A stretch of DNA of 64,000 bases. Origin: Rhipicephalus microplus. Taxonomy: Eukaryota > Arthropoda > Arachnida > Ixodida > Ixodidae. Positions 48,856-59,567 of this stretch are shown one piece after another. Each line of letters opens with the position of its first letter. Position 1 is the stretch's first letter. The notes below the pieces were generated by a model. The model searched no databases, was not told where the DNA came from, and worked only from the letters and a program-made list of their open reading frames with translations. The stretch covers positions 277,222,776 to 277,286,775 of the forward strand of contig NC_134710.1 of NCBI RefSeq assembly GCF_043290135.1, given 5' to 3'. A program made the position numbers and the translations under genes.

Positions 48856-49539
48856 CAATAAAAGGTCGTTGAACTCGGTGTATTCGAACTTGCAGTTAAT
48901 TCGAACTAACGCTCTGGTTACGGTGCATCCCTGTTTATTTCTGTGGAGGAAAGCGTCGATATTCACATTGGTTCATTCGAACTGGGAGCCCCTGGTTTTC
49001 ATTGGTCCTCGCAAAAGTCTACCCAACGTGTTGCAAAAAAGAATTAAACTTAGCTTACTATAGCAGTGCAACACAATGAAACGGCAGCATTTCTCAGCAG
49101 AATTTTCACGCTGCGCTTGAGCTCTTATGGCAAGCTGCAAGTGGTGCTCAAGGAGCCACGAGAAAACAAACACAAAAAATTGCCGATTGCTTTCATTTTA
49201 ATTGCGTTAACTCTGCCATGAATATTGTGACATATTTCACATAAAGGTTCACTGCTCATATGAATGCATGTCGGTGCTTGTTTCCGGCGAGTCACTGATT
49301 TATCATTTAACTCTATTTACTGTTAGAGCTGCATGACTTGCTTTAAGAAATCACCTGCTACAAACATTTAGTAACGCCTAGTTGGCGATAACGTGCCCAG
49401 AATTAACTGCTTTGCGTTCTGACCATGCTGTGTGGGGCTATGTCCATTTATATTATAGTGAGGGCTCTCTAGTTTGAATTCAGCCTGATTCGAACAAGTT
49501 TACAGTCACCTTCGAGTTCAAATGAATGAGTTTTTACTG
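48856..49539. mobile_element. pogo/Tigger-like MITE
   Basis: The left end 'caataaaaggtcgttgaac' and the right end on the opposite strand 'cagtaaaaactcattcatt' are inverted repeats; the right end is followed by TA. 'ttcgaac' motifs recur near both ends, as is usual for Tigger-derived MITEs. Length is 684 bp and no transposase ORF exists. It lies in the intron. Confidence 0.55.
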
Positions 49540-50027
49540 TAGCATAGTCTTGATACTTGATGGGCTTGGCACAATGAATCAATATTGGTTCATTTCAATT
49601 TAATTCTGTTCACAACCCACATACAACGTTCTATTGAACGCTTTCACGGCAAGAAAGCTTAAATTATATTGACGGAGCCCGGGAGGCCAATAGCGGTGGC
49701 ATTAGTGGCTGAGTGTTTATAACAGCGCGAATTCACCTAGGCATGACGAATTTCAAATGGCACATGCACGAACAGAAAATAAATGATAAAAGTACTATTC
49801 TATGCAATGTGAGAGTCAAGCCCACTTCTACCGGTATTCGTATGGTGCTTTAAACTGAAGAAAGCATCAATCATCCGCGATCTATTGTCTCTTCTCCACC
49901 CCTCTGATTTTGCCGCACACTATAGACGTACGTGCCGATAAGAGCTTATCTCAGCGCCTGTTGTAGCTCTCGGGATTACTTTTTTATCTTTTAATTTTCG
50001 TTATTCTACTTTTGCTGACGTATGCAT
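49540..50027. other. intron sequence, unassigned
   Basis: No repeat or exon recognised. Confidence 0.45.
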
Positions 50028-50119
50028 GTGTGGGTATAAATTGGCAGCAGCATGAACAGGACCGGGTTAACTGGCGGAACGTGGGAGAGGCCTTTGTCCT
50101 GCAGTGGACGTAGTCAGGC

Positions 50120-50173
<54 letters not shown>
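50028..50173 (+). mobile_element. RTE 3' tail
   Basis: The last 95 bases of the RTE family ('gggtataaattggcagcagc' to 'cagtggacgtagtcaggct') followed by about 17 GAT units (50121-50173). This is an extreme 5' truncation, antisense to the host gene. Confidence 0.9.
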
Positions 50174-50985
50174 CTTTTGCTAAATCTTGATTTTTTCTGT
50201 GATACAACCCCAAAAACGCGTCGAAGAACATAACAACATTGTTAATTCACACGGAGCTGAAGACAGCAGGCGGCCACGTTCGGCGTTGGTTTTGCTCTTC
50301 ATCATCGCAAGCCGGTGACAACACGCTATCGTGGCCACCGTTTTCTATCACTCGCAGAGCTTCATATTGTGAAAACTAGAGGGCAATCAGGCGCTGAGAT
50401 CGTTCAAGCAGCATGGGAATGATTGGAAGTACTTCGGACTGGATTATGTTAGCTATAGCGAGTCGTCTATAAGCGTTTATTATATAGTTTGTTTCATTTC
50501 GCGCGCAGCAGCGGTATCACGCTGCATGGTATGAATACTAACAACGCGGGAGTACCAACGTTTAGCAGAACCGTGGTGCCCTTTCCGCTTTGTTTCCGAC
50601 AGCAGCCTTGCTAAAAGCCCCATGTAGGATTGGAAGGTATTCACCACGTGCTCGCAAGTTACCGCTGATATTGCTCACGACATTACATCTCTATTTGGGT
50701 ACAAAATAGACGCATATATTGCATAAGTGCAGTATGAACAGCCACACTTGCTTGGGCAACGTCGTGATGGGTGCTCCAAGATCTTGTTTTTTTAGACATG
50801 AGTGCAAAGTTTTGCGCAGACACTTTTAGCATCTTTTAACGTTATAGCATACATATCAAGGCTCATAAATTATTTTAGAACTATTATGTGCCTTTCTAAC
50901 GAGGGCTCCGCAGAGGTATCGTGCGTGCCGTGCATTCATCACCATGACATGCGCAGTGCTGCCGAACCGATGTGCTGCGTGCTGT
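50174..50985. other. intron sequence, unassigned
   Basis: Nothing recognised, apart from moderately GC-rich patches. Confidence 0.45.
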
Positions 50986-50991
50986 ACTAAC

Positions 50992-51018
50992 CTGATGAAG
51001 GCCGGACTATGGCTGAAA
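50992..51018 (+). ncRNA. hammerhead-like core motif, possibly Penelope-derived
   Basis: CTGATGA (50992-50998) is followed by GGCC (51000-51003), a 7-base loop, GGCT (51011-51014) and GAAA (51015-51018). This matches the conserved core and stem II of hammerhead ribozymes, which Penelope-like elements carry in their terminal repeats. Stem III and the cleavage triplet are not convincing ('gctttccgta'), so activity is doubtful. No Penelope ORF is nearby; a GT microsatellite starts 29 bases later. Confidence 0.35.
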
Positions 51019-51046
51019 GCTTTCCGTAGGAGAAATATAATCGTTT

Positions 51047-51068
51047 GCGTGTGTGTGTGTGCGCGCGC

Positions 51069-51113
<45 letters not shown>

Positions 51114-51118
51114 CGTGC

Positions 51119-51154
<36 letters not shown>
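51047..51154 (+). repeat. (GT)n microsatellite
   Basis: About 54 dinucleotide units with GC substitutions at 51060-51071 and near 51110-51123. Confidence 0.97.
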
Positions 51155-51155
<1 letters not shown>

Positions 51156-51366
51156 GCTCAATGGCCTAGCGCATCTTTCTCTCTATATATACCTTTAATC
51201 CTATTTTTTTATCCCTCCTCACCCCCATATTTTGTAAGCTGTTGAGGTGTCGCTCCCTGAATCAGACAGTTACGGGGCTCGCTTTTCTCTTCCTTTCTCT
51301 TTTAGTACCACTTAGTAGTCAAGTGGTTTTCTTTAAGTTTTAAACGAAGTCAGCTGGGACACTCTT

Positions 51367-51629
51367 TGTATGTATGTATGTATGTATGTATGTATGTATG
51401 TATGTATGTATGTATGTATGTATGTATGTATGTATGTATGTATGTATGTATGTATGTATGTATGTATGTATGTACCTATGTACGTACGTACGTACGTACG
51501 TACGTATGTATGTATGTATGTATGTATGTATGTATGTATGTATGTATGTATGTATGTATGTATGTATGTATGTACGCACGCACGCATGCACGCACGTACG
51601 TACGTACGTACGTATGTATGTATGTGGGT

Positions 51630-51660
<31 letters not shown>
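51367..51660 (+). repeat. (GTAT)n microsatellite with (GTAC)n blocks
   Basis: About 65 GTAT units interrupted by GTAC blocks at 51480-51506 and 51573-51613, ending in a GT run (51626-51660). Open frames across it are artefacts. Confidence 0.97.
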
Positions 51661-51703
51661 CGTACAAATTTATTTATTGCTGTTATTCTCGCCTACAAAA
51701 ATA

Positions 51704-52298
51704 TTAACGGGGTCCTGCAACACTTTTTGAGCATGGTCAGAAAACGCTGCTGATCGGTAGTAGAGGCTCCCGAGAACACGTGAGCCAAATGTGCAGCGCG
51801 CAGGCGGGAATTCACAATAAATTATCAAAGTCAGCTGAATACTGCTTTCTCTTCCCTCGACAAATGATGGATGGAAGACGCTCAAAAAATACACGTAGAT
51901 TACCCGTATATCAGCAATTGGCTAATTTGAACATGGCGCGTCAGTTGTTACAGAGATCGCCGCTAGAGGACGTCACTTGTCCACGTGTGTGTGCGCAATC
52001 CCACTGAAAAATCCGTGTATGTGAAGAAAAAAAAAAGAAAAAGGGCTCAAGGTCATGAGGTGCGCGTGACGTTTTTTTTTTTGTTTGTTTGCCCCTCCCA
52101 TCCCTTCCTGCTCAGCGTCCAGCGCTTTCGTCGGGACGAGGGAAGAGAGAATGCGATTGCAGCGTGTGGCAAATTTTGTAACTCCGCTCGCACTGGGCGG
52201 ATTCTTGAAACTTTTTCGTCATTGAATTTGTGAGGCAATACACTTTTTTAGTGAAATAATTCCATGGTTACTCAATAACGTGTTTCAGGGCCTCTTTA
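51704..52298. mobile_element. second TTAA-MITE
   Basis: The left end TTAACGGGGTCCTGCAACAC and the right end on the opposite strand TAAAGAGGCCCTGAAACAC are imperfect inverted repeats that continue into 'TTTTTGAG' and 'TTATTGAG'. TTAA flanks the left; the right target has decayed to TTTA. The ends resemble those of the MITE at 19681-20434. About 595 bp with no transposase. Confidence 0.7.
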
Positions 52299-52951
52299 GG
52301 ACACTAAAAAATTATCGATGCAGCCAAGATCACATCTTGTACCGATAATTTGGAGTTAGCGCTAACGCCACGTGCGGAAGTTCGGTGAGAGGGGTTGCTA
52401 CAGTTCTACGAACTTCAAATGGTGCAGATCACTGGGCAGTTCATATTATCCAGAAATGTATTACATCGGATTGTTTGATCTGTTTCCAGTTCTCACTTTT
52501 GTTTTGAGTGAGTGAATAATTTTATTCAAAGTAGCTGATTGGGGCGTGGGCCTAGGCCGTGCTAGGGGTGGTGGAGAGACCCTCTCTCCTAGCCTCCTCT
52601 CGTGCTTGCTGGTAGCCCAATGTGATATTGCCAAACTTTGCTGATGAGCGCGGCTTTCCTCTGCTAAGTGAATTTCGTAAAGCTGTGTAATAAGGATCGG
52701 TAAAGGTGTTTTGTTATTGATAGCACTAGGGACTATCATATGTTGGAATCGAATGGAGCTCGTCCCGTCCTCTCAGGATATCAGCGATGCGGGGACGTCG
52801 CCAAAAAGCACTTGAGAACAGAAAGCATTGTTAAAAATACACTATTCATCTTATTGCTTCGTTTACATCCACATAGTCGGGCACTGCTACGACTTATAAG
52901 ATCAAACTTATGCATTTCCCGCGTTTTCTGTAATAACGTAAAATCTGAGTT
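52299..52951. other. intron sequence with a LINE-like 3' tail
   Basis: A minus-strand 3' end is suggested at about 52505-52530 ('aataaaattattcactcact' on that strand), similar in style to 32100-32125. The body upstream of it (to 52740) is not recognisable. 'ttaggacactaaaaaattat' at 52297 may be the start of another MITE. Confidence 0.35.
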
Positions 52952-53297
52952 TCTCTACAGGAAGAAGCCACCGCTAGGGGGCCGTATAGACCAGACGCGT
53001 CTCGCATGGACTCCTGCTTTTCGTGCTTTTTAACCCGAAACAAGGCCAGTGACGAACCCAAGAGTTTCACAGCCTCAGCCGCCAAGACACGAGGAATCGG
53101 CGGACACCTGCTTCTTTTGGGTGAGTGCATTCTGTCTCAAGATATAAGACTTAATTCCCGACAAGCGCGCGTCCAGTGTATTAAGCCTAACGCCAAGTTC
53201 GTTCCTGGGCAAAGCCGCGCGGCGCGTGCACAACGCGCTCAGGCGTTCCTGACGGCACGGCACGAGCGCTCGCGCTCACCGTGGCGAAAAGCTTAGA

Positions 53298-55241
53298 ATG
53301 AGCAGAGACGCAGCCGCAGCAAGCGAAATGCAAAGAAACCAGCAAGACGAAGAAAATACAATGCAAACTGACCAAGTGGACGCAAACAAAACAACAGAAA
53401 ATTTGTGGACCTATGACGCTGGCAGTGGCAGAACAATTGCAACAGAAAGCGCTTGGATCACGAGAAATAAGAAAGACAAGAAGGCTGTCGCCAATCCAAG
53501 GTCACCGGCCAACCAACCCACAGAGCAGCCACCTATCAATGAGCAGACGCTAAAGTCATCACCAACGCAGCAACAACGCAGGCCCAAGATGCCACCTCTG
53601 CCGCTCGATTACTTCAAGATCGTCTACCGCCCGCAAGCAGGTCTTGACCTCGCCAAATGGAACACCGTCGCTGTCACGCATGCCATCGGCAGAGTGAGTG
53701 GACTATCACAGCAAGACTTTAACGACAAGGTACGCGTACAAGTGCAGAGAATGGAAAACCTAATCATCGCAAGCACCGCCGCCAAAGAAGACGCCAAGAA
53801 GCTGGTAAGCATCCAAAAAATACAGCTTGGAGGAAATTTTTACACTGTGAACGGCAACATCAGAGCACCGGACGATGTCTCCAGAGGCGTCATCAGCGGC
53901 TTGATACCCGGTACGAGCACCGCAGAACTCATGGCTGGAATTCGCGCACCGGCAAGATACACAGTTCTTCATGCCCGAATGCTAGGTCAATCGACCGCGG
54001 CAGTCGTCTTCTTTGAAGGACCGCACGTTCCCTACTACATAATTTTCCAGAGCGTAGACTTCCGCTGCTGACCATATCGTAATTCAGTGCAGTATTGCCG
54101 AGCTTGTGGCAATACGGGTCACCGCCAGGAAGTCTGTCCGAAACCTATCCCGGATTTCTGCTATAAATGTGGCAAGGCCGGACAAACGCAGGGACATGAA
54201 TGCGCACCCATCTGCAAGATCTGCGGGGAAGGACACGAAACAGCAAGTAAAGAATGCAAAAGGAGACTAAAGTCAAGTCCACCACCCTTCAACGTAAGAC
54301 AACAGCGCCTCAATAGGCTTCAAGAAATAGACAACAACTGGAACGCCAGCGGAGAAGAGTTCCCTGAGGTTAGCATATCGGCCGCTACCTCTAACAGTAA
54401 CAATGAGGGCCGCGTCTCCACGCGCAGCAGTTCCAAGTCAAAATTTCGTTCGAGTTCGCGCTCCCACCCTCGCACGCGTTCCGTCTCTGCGCGCAGTAGA
54501 TCTAAATCAATACTGCGTTCCAGTTCGCGCTCCCGCTCTCGCACGCGCTCGCGTTCCGTTAAACGTGCGAGCTACGCTGCCATGGCAAGTGGATCTAATG
54601 ACCGCAGCAGCTTAACCTCCTCGAAGTCGGACACCTCATCCATACAGGGTCTCGAAGATAGACTAAAAAACCAGCAAGAAAAGCTCCAGAATCAGCACAG
54701 CCAACTGCAAAGCCAACAAAGTCTCATAAATAAACTGCTTCAGAGTCAAAAACGACAACAAGAGCTCATTGACAAACTACTTGAAAAGTGCACGCATCAG
54801 CAAGGACATTCGGACAATGCAGAACAACAGTATCAAGAACAAGCAAACTCAAGCACAGAGCCGGCAACAACGCTGACCAAGGTAGGCGTCCAAGCCCTAG
54901 TGAACGCAAGGTGCACGATATTCGAAGAATCTTTCATGAATAACATGCACGCCACGATGGAAAAGATTGTCCAGTCTGCAATAGAAAAAACAGCCTCAAT
55001 GTTTGAACACAAGATCACTACGCTTAATGCCAAAATTGATGGGATTGCTGCGCAAGTCAACAATTTCATCGCACACGTGAAGAAAACTTACGTAACCATG
55101 GCACAGTTCGACAGCTTGAACAACCCACGCCAAATGACTCGGAAGAAGGCACGAGCGAACAGTCACAATGCCTCTCGCTCAGTCTCGCCGAGTCGCGATG
55201 GCAGGCGTGACATCGAATCGATTGAAGATGGCAGTCCCTAA
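53298..55241 (+). pseudogene. I-clade ORF1 (Gag-like, zinc knuckles), one stop
   Basis: One frame of 647 codons from the ATG at 53298 to TAA at 55239-55241, broken only by TGA at 54069-54071, most likely a CGA-to-TGA change. The N-terminal ~250 residues are Gln/Asn-rich, then a globular RNA-binding region. Zinc knuckles follow the stop: 'CRACGNTGHRQEVC' (C-x2-C-x4-H-x4-C), 'CYKCGKAGQTQGHEC' and 'CKICGEGHETASKEC'. An Arg/Ser-rich segment (54420-54560) and a Gln-rich coiled coil (54650-54800) complete it. In the family ORF1p binds the element RNA and chaperones it. It sits just upstream of ORF2. Confidence 0.88.
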
Positions 55242-55287
55242 CCATAAGTATAAGAACCAGCATTCAGCTTTACGCATATGGCAATAG

Positions 55288-58200
55288 AACTGTCGGTCAT
55301 ACCGCCCTCGACACGCAAGCCTACAAGAATTCATCAAGCTTAACCAACCAGACATCATTGCACTTCAGGAAACCAACACGCAGAACGTACGACTGCAAGG
55401 CTACACGACCTGCGCACAAACCCATCGAACTGCCACACTTGTCAAGAAAGCACTTTCAACGCAAAAACACGAAATTGAGGACACTCAAATAGAGCATACC
55501 CTAATAGAGATTCTGCCAGAACGAAAGACGCAGCAAAGTCTTTTCATAACCAATATATACAGCCCCCCACGAGACCAACTACTAGACTTCGATCACTTAA
55601 TACGAGAAATCAGGAAGCGCACAAATGGCCACCAGATCATAATAATGGGAGACTTTAACGCCTCTCACACGGCATGGGGCTATCATATCACCACGAGGAA
55701 GGTTTCTAGAGTGCACGATACTGCTCAACATCACAGACTAACCCTGTGGAACGACCCTCTTCAGAAGACGAGAATTGGGAACAGCGTCTCCAGGGATACA
55801 AATCCAGATCTTACATTTACGGCGAACGTCACTAGGGCAGAGTGGAGTGTGCTACCGGAAACTTTAGGTAGTGATCATCACATCATCCAACTCTCCGTAG
55901 CGCACACTCGTAAACAGACCAAGACTGGAATAGCGCGGTTAACGGAATGGCAATCCTTTAGGAATGACCTCGACGTTGAAACCACCATAATCGACATTGA
56001 AGACTGGTTTAGGAATGTGCTCAAAATAGCCGAACGCTACACTAAGGACATACAGCTTGACGTCGATACACCCGCCGTCGACGCGCATCTCCTCCACCTT
56101 TGGGAGGCTAGAAGAGGACTTCTAAAACGGTGGAAGCGACAAAAACTAAACAGAAAGTTACGGAAACGCATTTCTCTCTTCACCGAGCAAGCTCAAGATT
56201 ACGCGAACCGATTGGCCAGGCAGAACTGGCATGCTTTCTGTGACAAGCTGCAGGGGACTCTGAGCACCAAGAAAACCTGGCATCTGCTACGCACACTTCT
56301 AGCCACGCAACCCTCCAAAGCAGCACAGAAGCAGCACCTTCAGAGGCTTATTCGAAACTACGCCGGTACAGAAGAACACCTCCCAGAAGAATTACAAAAG
56401 AAGCTCTGTGGCGATGCACCCACTAGGGCTTCAATTCACACCAAAGAATACGCTGGCGCACCAAACACTGAACTCGACCGGCCCTTCAGCCTGGCTGAGC
56501 TGCACACAGCCCTAACGAAGTTGACAAGAAATACCAGCCCCGGAGTAGACAGGATTGTCAACAAGCACTTACGCAACCTACCGCACCAGGCCACCACGGC
56601 TCTTCTCCGTTATTTCAACGACTGCTGGGATAAAGGAGAGCTACCTGTGGTATGGAAGCACTCGGAAATCACCATGATCCCTAAGCCTAACAAACCACTC
56701 GGCATCGAGAACCTACGCCCGATTTCTCTCACCTCGTGCGTGGGAAAGCTGTTCGAACACATGGTGCACGACCGCTTAACCCAGTACCTGGAAGATAGTG
56801 GACACCTACCGGACACCATGTTTGGCTTCATGCAGCATCTTTCGACGCACGACGTGCTCTTACTACTCAAAGAAGACCTCCTTGATCACCTCACCCATCG
56901 AAGTAAGTACTCCATACTCGGAGTTGACGTCAAGGCGGCCTTCGATAACGTCAGCCACGACGCGATCCTCAACAACCTCGAAGGCGTTGGCTGCGGCATT
57001 AGAACCTACACGTATGTCAGAAACTTCCTGACAGACCGTACAGCAACTGTGGGCATATGCAACATCCGCAGCAAAAGCTTCCAACTACCGAAAAAAGGAA
57101 CGCCGCAGGGTTCGGTCATCTCGCCGTTACTTTTCAATGTGGCTATGATCAATCTGCCAAAAATTCTCGACAAAATGCCTGATTTACGGCACGCGATCTA
57201 CGCTGATGACATCACGCTCTGGACCAGGGCTTCGAACACTGGGATACAAGAGACGTGCCTACAAACCGCCGTAGATGCCATCGAACGGTATCTCAGAGAC
57301 TGCGGTCTCTACTGTGCCCCCGAGAAATCCGAGCACCTCGTCCTCAAAGCGAGAACAAGAGGCAGACCCCCTCTATACGACGAGCCTGACCCTAGCGTAA
57401 CGCTGAAAGGGACCTCAATTCCAAAAGTCGAGACCCTGCGAGTGTTTGGAGTTCACATCTACAAGGATGGATCGGGAGCTGCCACCATACCGAGATTCGA
57501 ACGGACACTATCACAACTCATGCACCTTGTCAAGAGGATCACGAATCAACGAAACGGACTCAAAGAGCACGACGCGCTACGTATAATGCAAGCTCTGTTC
57601 ACCAGCCGCATTACGTACGGCACGCCGTACCTGAATTTGAAAACCGCTGAAATTGAAAAACTTAATATCATGATAAGAAAGGCCACTAAAGTAGCCCTGG
57701 GACTTCCGCCAATGGCCTCTACCACACGTCTCCTAAAGATGGGCGTCCACAACACGTGGCAAGAGCTCACTGAAGCGCATAGGAATAGTCAGCTGGAGAG
57801 GCTCAAGCTAACGCCTACGGGGAGGTCGGTGCTCCGGTACCTCAACTACAGCGACACGTTCATCGCCGATGCAGACCGGAAAAAGCGCATCCCGCTGTAC
57901 ATTAGAGAGTCGCTGTCCATCGCACCTATTCCACGCAACATGCATCCTAGTTTCCACAAAAGTAGACGCGAGGCTAGAGCTAAAGCTATTCGACAAAAGT
58001 TCAAGCAAGACCCGGACGCCCACTACACTGACGCAGCCAAGTATCCGCATAGAAACGCGTACGCTGTCAGCGTCGTCGATTCTCAAGGCCGAGAATTAGC
58101 GTCAGCCACGGTCAACGCACTTAATTCAGACGCTGCAGAAGAATCGGCAATCGCCCTAGCAACCACAACATGTACAGACGCCGCGGTGATTTTCACCGAC

Positions 58201-58830
58201 TCACAAGCCGCCTGCAGGAATTTCGCTAAGGGCCGTATCTCAGCCAATGCCATCAATATTTTGAAACGGCGAAGCACTCCACTCCCATACACTTGTGTAT
58301 TATGGGTGCCAGGACACGAGGGTCAGCAGGGAAATGAAGCGGCCCACGCCGCTGCCCGAGAGCACGTCAGCCGGGCTGCCCCCTGCCCACAGGACATTCG
58401 ATCCGTCGTTGAAGAGACGGAAGTTGTTCAAAACACCTACTCGTCGTTACTCCAGCATTACAGGCTGGAGCGACGAGTATACCCTCCACCACACCCAAAA
58501 CTTACAAAAGAGGAAAGCGTAATACTGAGACGCCTGCAAAGCAGCACATACACACATGGGGCCCTAATGCACCGTCTCTACCCAACGAGATATAGCTCTA
58601 TGTGTCCGCTTTGCAACGTACCGGACACTCTGGCGCACTTACTTCTTGCATGCCAGTGTATTACCAGACGTAATCTGCAACAACACACGACTGATAACGA
58701 AGCAGGACGGACGAACGAAGACCTAACCGACACGTGGGAGGCGAAGCTCGCCCTCGAGGACCTGGAAGAGCAACAACAACTCGTCGCCAGGGCTAAGAGG
58801 GCAGTAGAAGCCAGAGGGTTCCTGGACTAA
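55288..58830 (+). pseudogene. I-clade ORF2: endonuclease, RT and RNase H
   Basis: The frame is open from 55288 to the TAA at 58828-58830 (1180 codons). A TAG at 55285-55287 sits in 'RIWQ-stop-NCRS', where the family usually has Trp, so the true start lies upstream, near 55242-55270. Endonuclease: 'LNQPDIIALQETN', 'NIYSPPRDQ', 'GDFNASHTAWGY', 'SDHHIIQLSV'. RT: 'LRPISLTSCVGKLFEHM', 'GVDVKAAFDNVSHDAIL', 'GTPQGSVISPLLFNVAM' and the catalytic YADD at 57199-57210. RNase H (about 58030-58370): 'NSDAAEESAIALA', 'FTDSQAACRNF', 'WVPGHEGQQGNEAAH'. C-terminal zinc motif 'CPLCNVPDTLAHLLLAC'. Catalytic residues appear intact apart from the 5' stop. Confidence 0.92.
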
Positions 58831-59300
58831 GGAGCCCTCCCACCTCAGGGTGACATCGGGCGTTGCTCGGAACACTGTTTCGAAATAAACGTTTACTTCT
58901 CTCTCTCTCTCTCTACAGGAATTATTGTAGGGCAGTGCGCTAAGAGTTAAAGTTCATCTACCCCTGTACAAAACCTCTGACGTTTAGTGCGAATGGTGAC
59001 TTCATGTTACAGTGACCAAATGTCGCATTGGTGGATTCTTGCAGTCACCAAAGCAGTTTTTGAAATTCACTGCAAATGCCGTCTGACCTTCAGAATGCTC
59101 AAGGTTTAGGAAGGTCAGGAAAGGCTTTCAAATGACCAAAGCATTGGGCTCCGAAGTCGAATTACTTTGATAGTGGCCATTACTGACTCCAAAGGACCAA
59201 AAAAGAGCTCTTGTCTGACTCGGCAAAAGTTGTCTCTTGAGCCGACTAGAGCACAAACTTCAAAACAAAAGCAAACTTCAGAGTTAAGGGGACACCTTGC

Positions 59301-59567
59301 CTTTCGACGCATTATATGCCGGGGCGAGAACATGGTCATCTCGAGCTCGTGTTCCGCGAACGTCATTCCGTGGCTGGCACAGCTTCCGTTCTTCTCGCGA
59401 CAGGGCAGGCACTCCAGCTCGCCGCAGGGAAGCAGCACCCCGGTCACGGGAATCACGCCACACCAGGCGCACACCTTGCACGGCGGGATGGGTCCCACGA
59501 AAGCCGTCGGTCTCCAGTCCAGCTCGGGGCAGAACCCACACAACGTGTACATTTTCCTGGCCGCCAT
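59301..59567 (-). CDS. TRAF-like protein, exon 1 (RING-like N-terminus)
   Basis: Exon 1, 89 codons from ATG 59567-59565 to Lys89 at the GC donor. A second in-frame ATG (codon 6) has a better context (A at -3). The peptide contains 'PELDWRPTAFV', a typical N-terminal segment of tick TRAF-like proteins as I remember them, then a RING-like cluster: Cys33, Cys36, Cys48, Cys53, Cys56, Cys63 and His66. Position 50, where RING fingers have His (C-x-H-x2-C), is Glu, so one zinc ligand is missing. RING domains of TRAFs act in E3 ubiquitin ligation; this one may not. Joined to exon 2 it gives a protein of about 1326 residues. Long plus-strand ORFs here are shadows. Start choice and absence of further 5' exons are inference. 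Confidence 0.75.

Larger units (their letters stand above)
52964..58909 (+). mobile_element. full-length I-clade LINE, antisense in the intron
   Basis: Complete non-LTR element of 5.95 kb with a 5' UTR of about 330 bases, ORF1 (53298-55241), ORF2 (about 55242-58830) and a 3' UTR with AATAAAC (58884-58890) and a CT-rich tail. A perfect 12-bp target duplication TCTCTACAGGAA flanks it at 52952-52963 and 58910-58921. Only two in-frame stops are visible in over 5 kb of coding sequence, so insertion was recent. A truncated relative lies at 38745-39265. Confidence 0.93.
48786..59300 (-). other. 10.5-kb GC-AG intron of the TRAF-like gene
   Basis: The donor at 59300-59299 is GC in the context AAAG|gcaagg, which fits the AG|GCAAGT consensus of GC-type introns. 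The acceptor is 'cag' at 48788-48786. Both exons are phase 0 at these points: codons Arg-Arg-Lys from exon 1 join Val-Tyr-Cys-Trp of exon 2, restoring the usual spacing between RING and zinc finger in TRAFs. The nearby GT alternative at 59295-59294 leaves exon 1 in phase 2 and breaks the frame. Further small exons inside the intron cannot be excluded. Confidence 0.7.

Noticed and set aside
51333..51753. Cys/Tyr/Met/Val and His/Thr/Tyr/Ile repeat ORFs resembling antifreeze or silk proteins
   Set aside because: Artefacts of the GTAT array.
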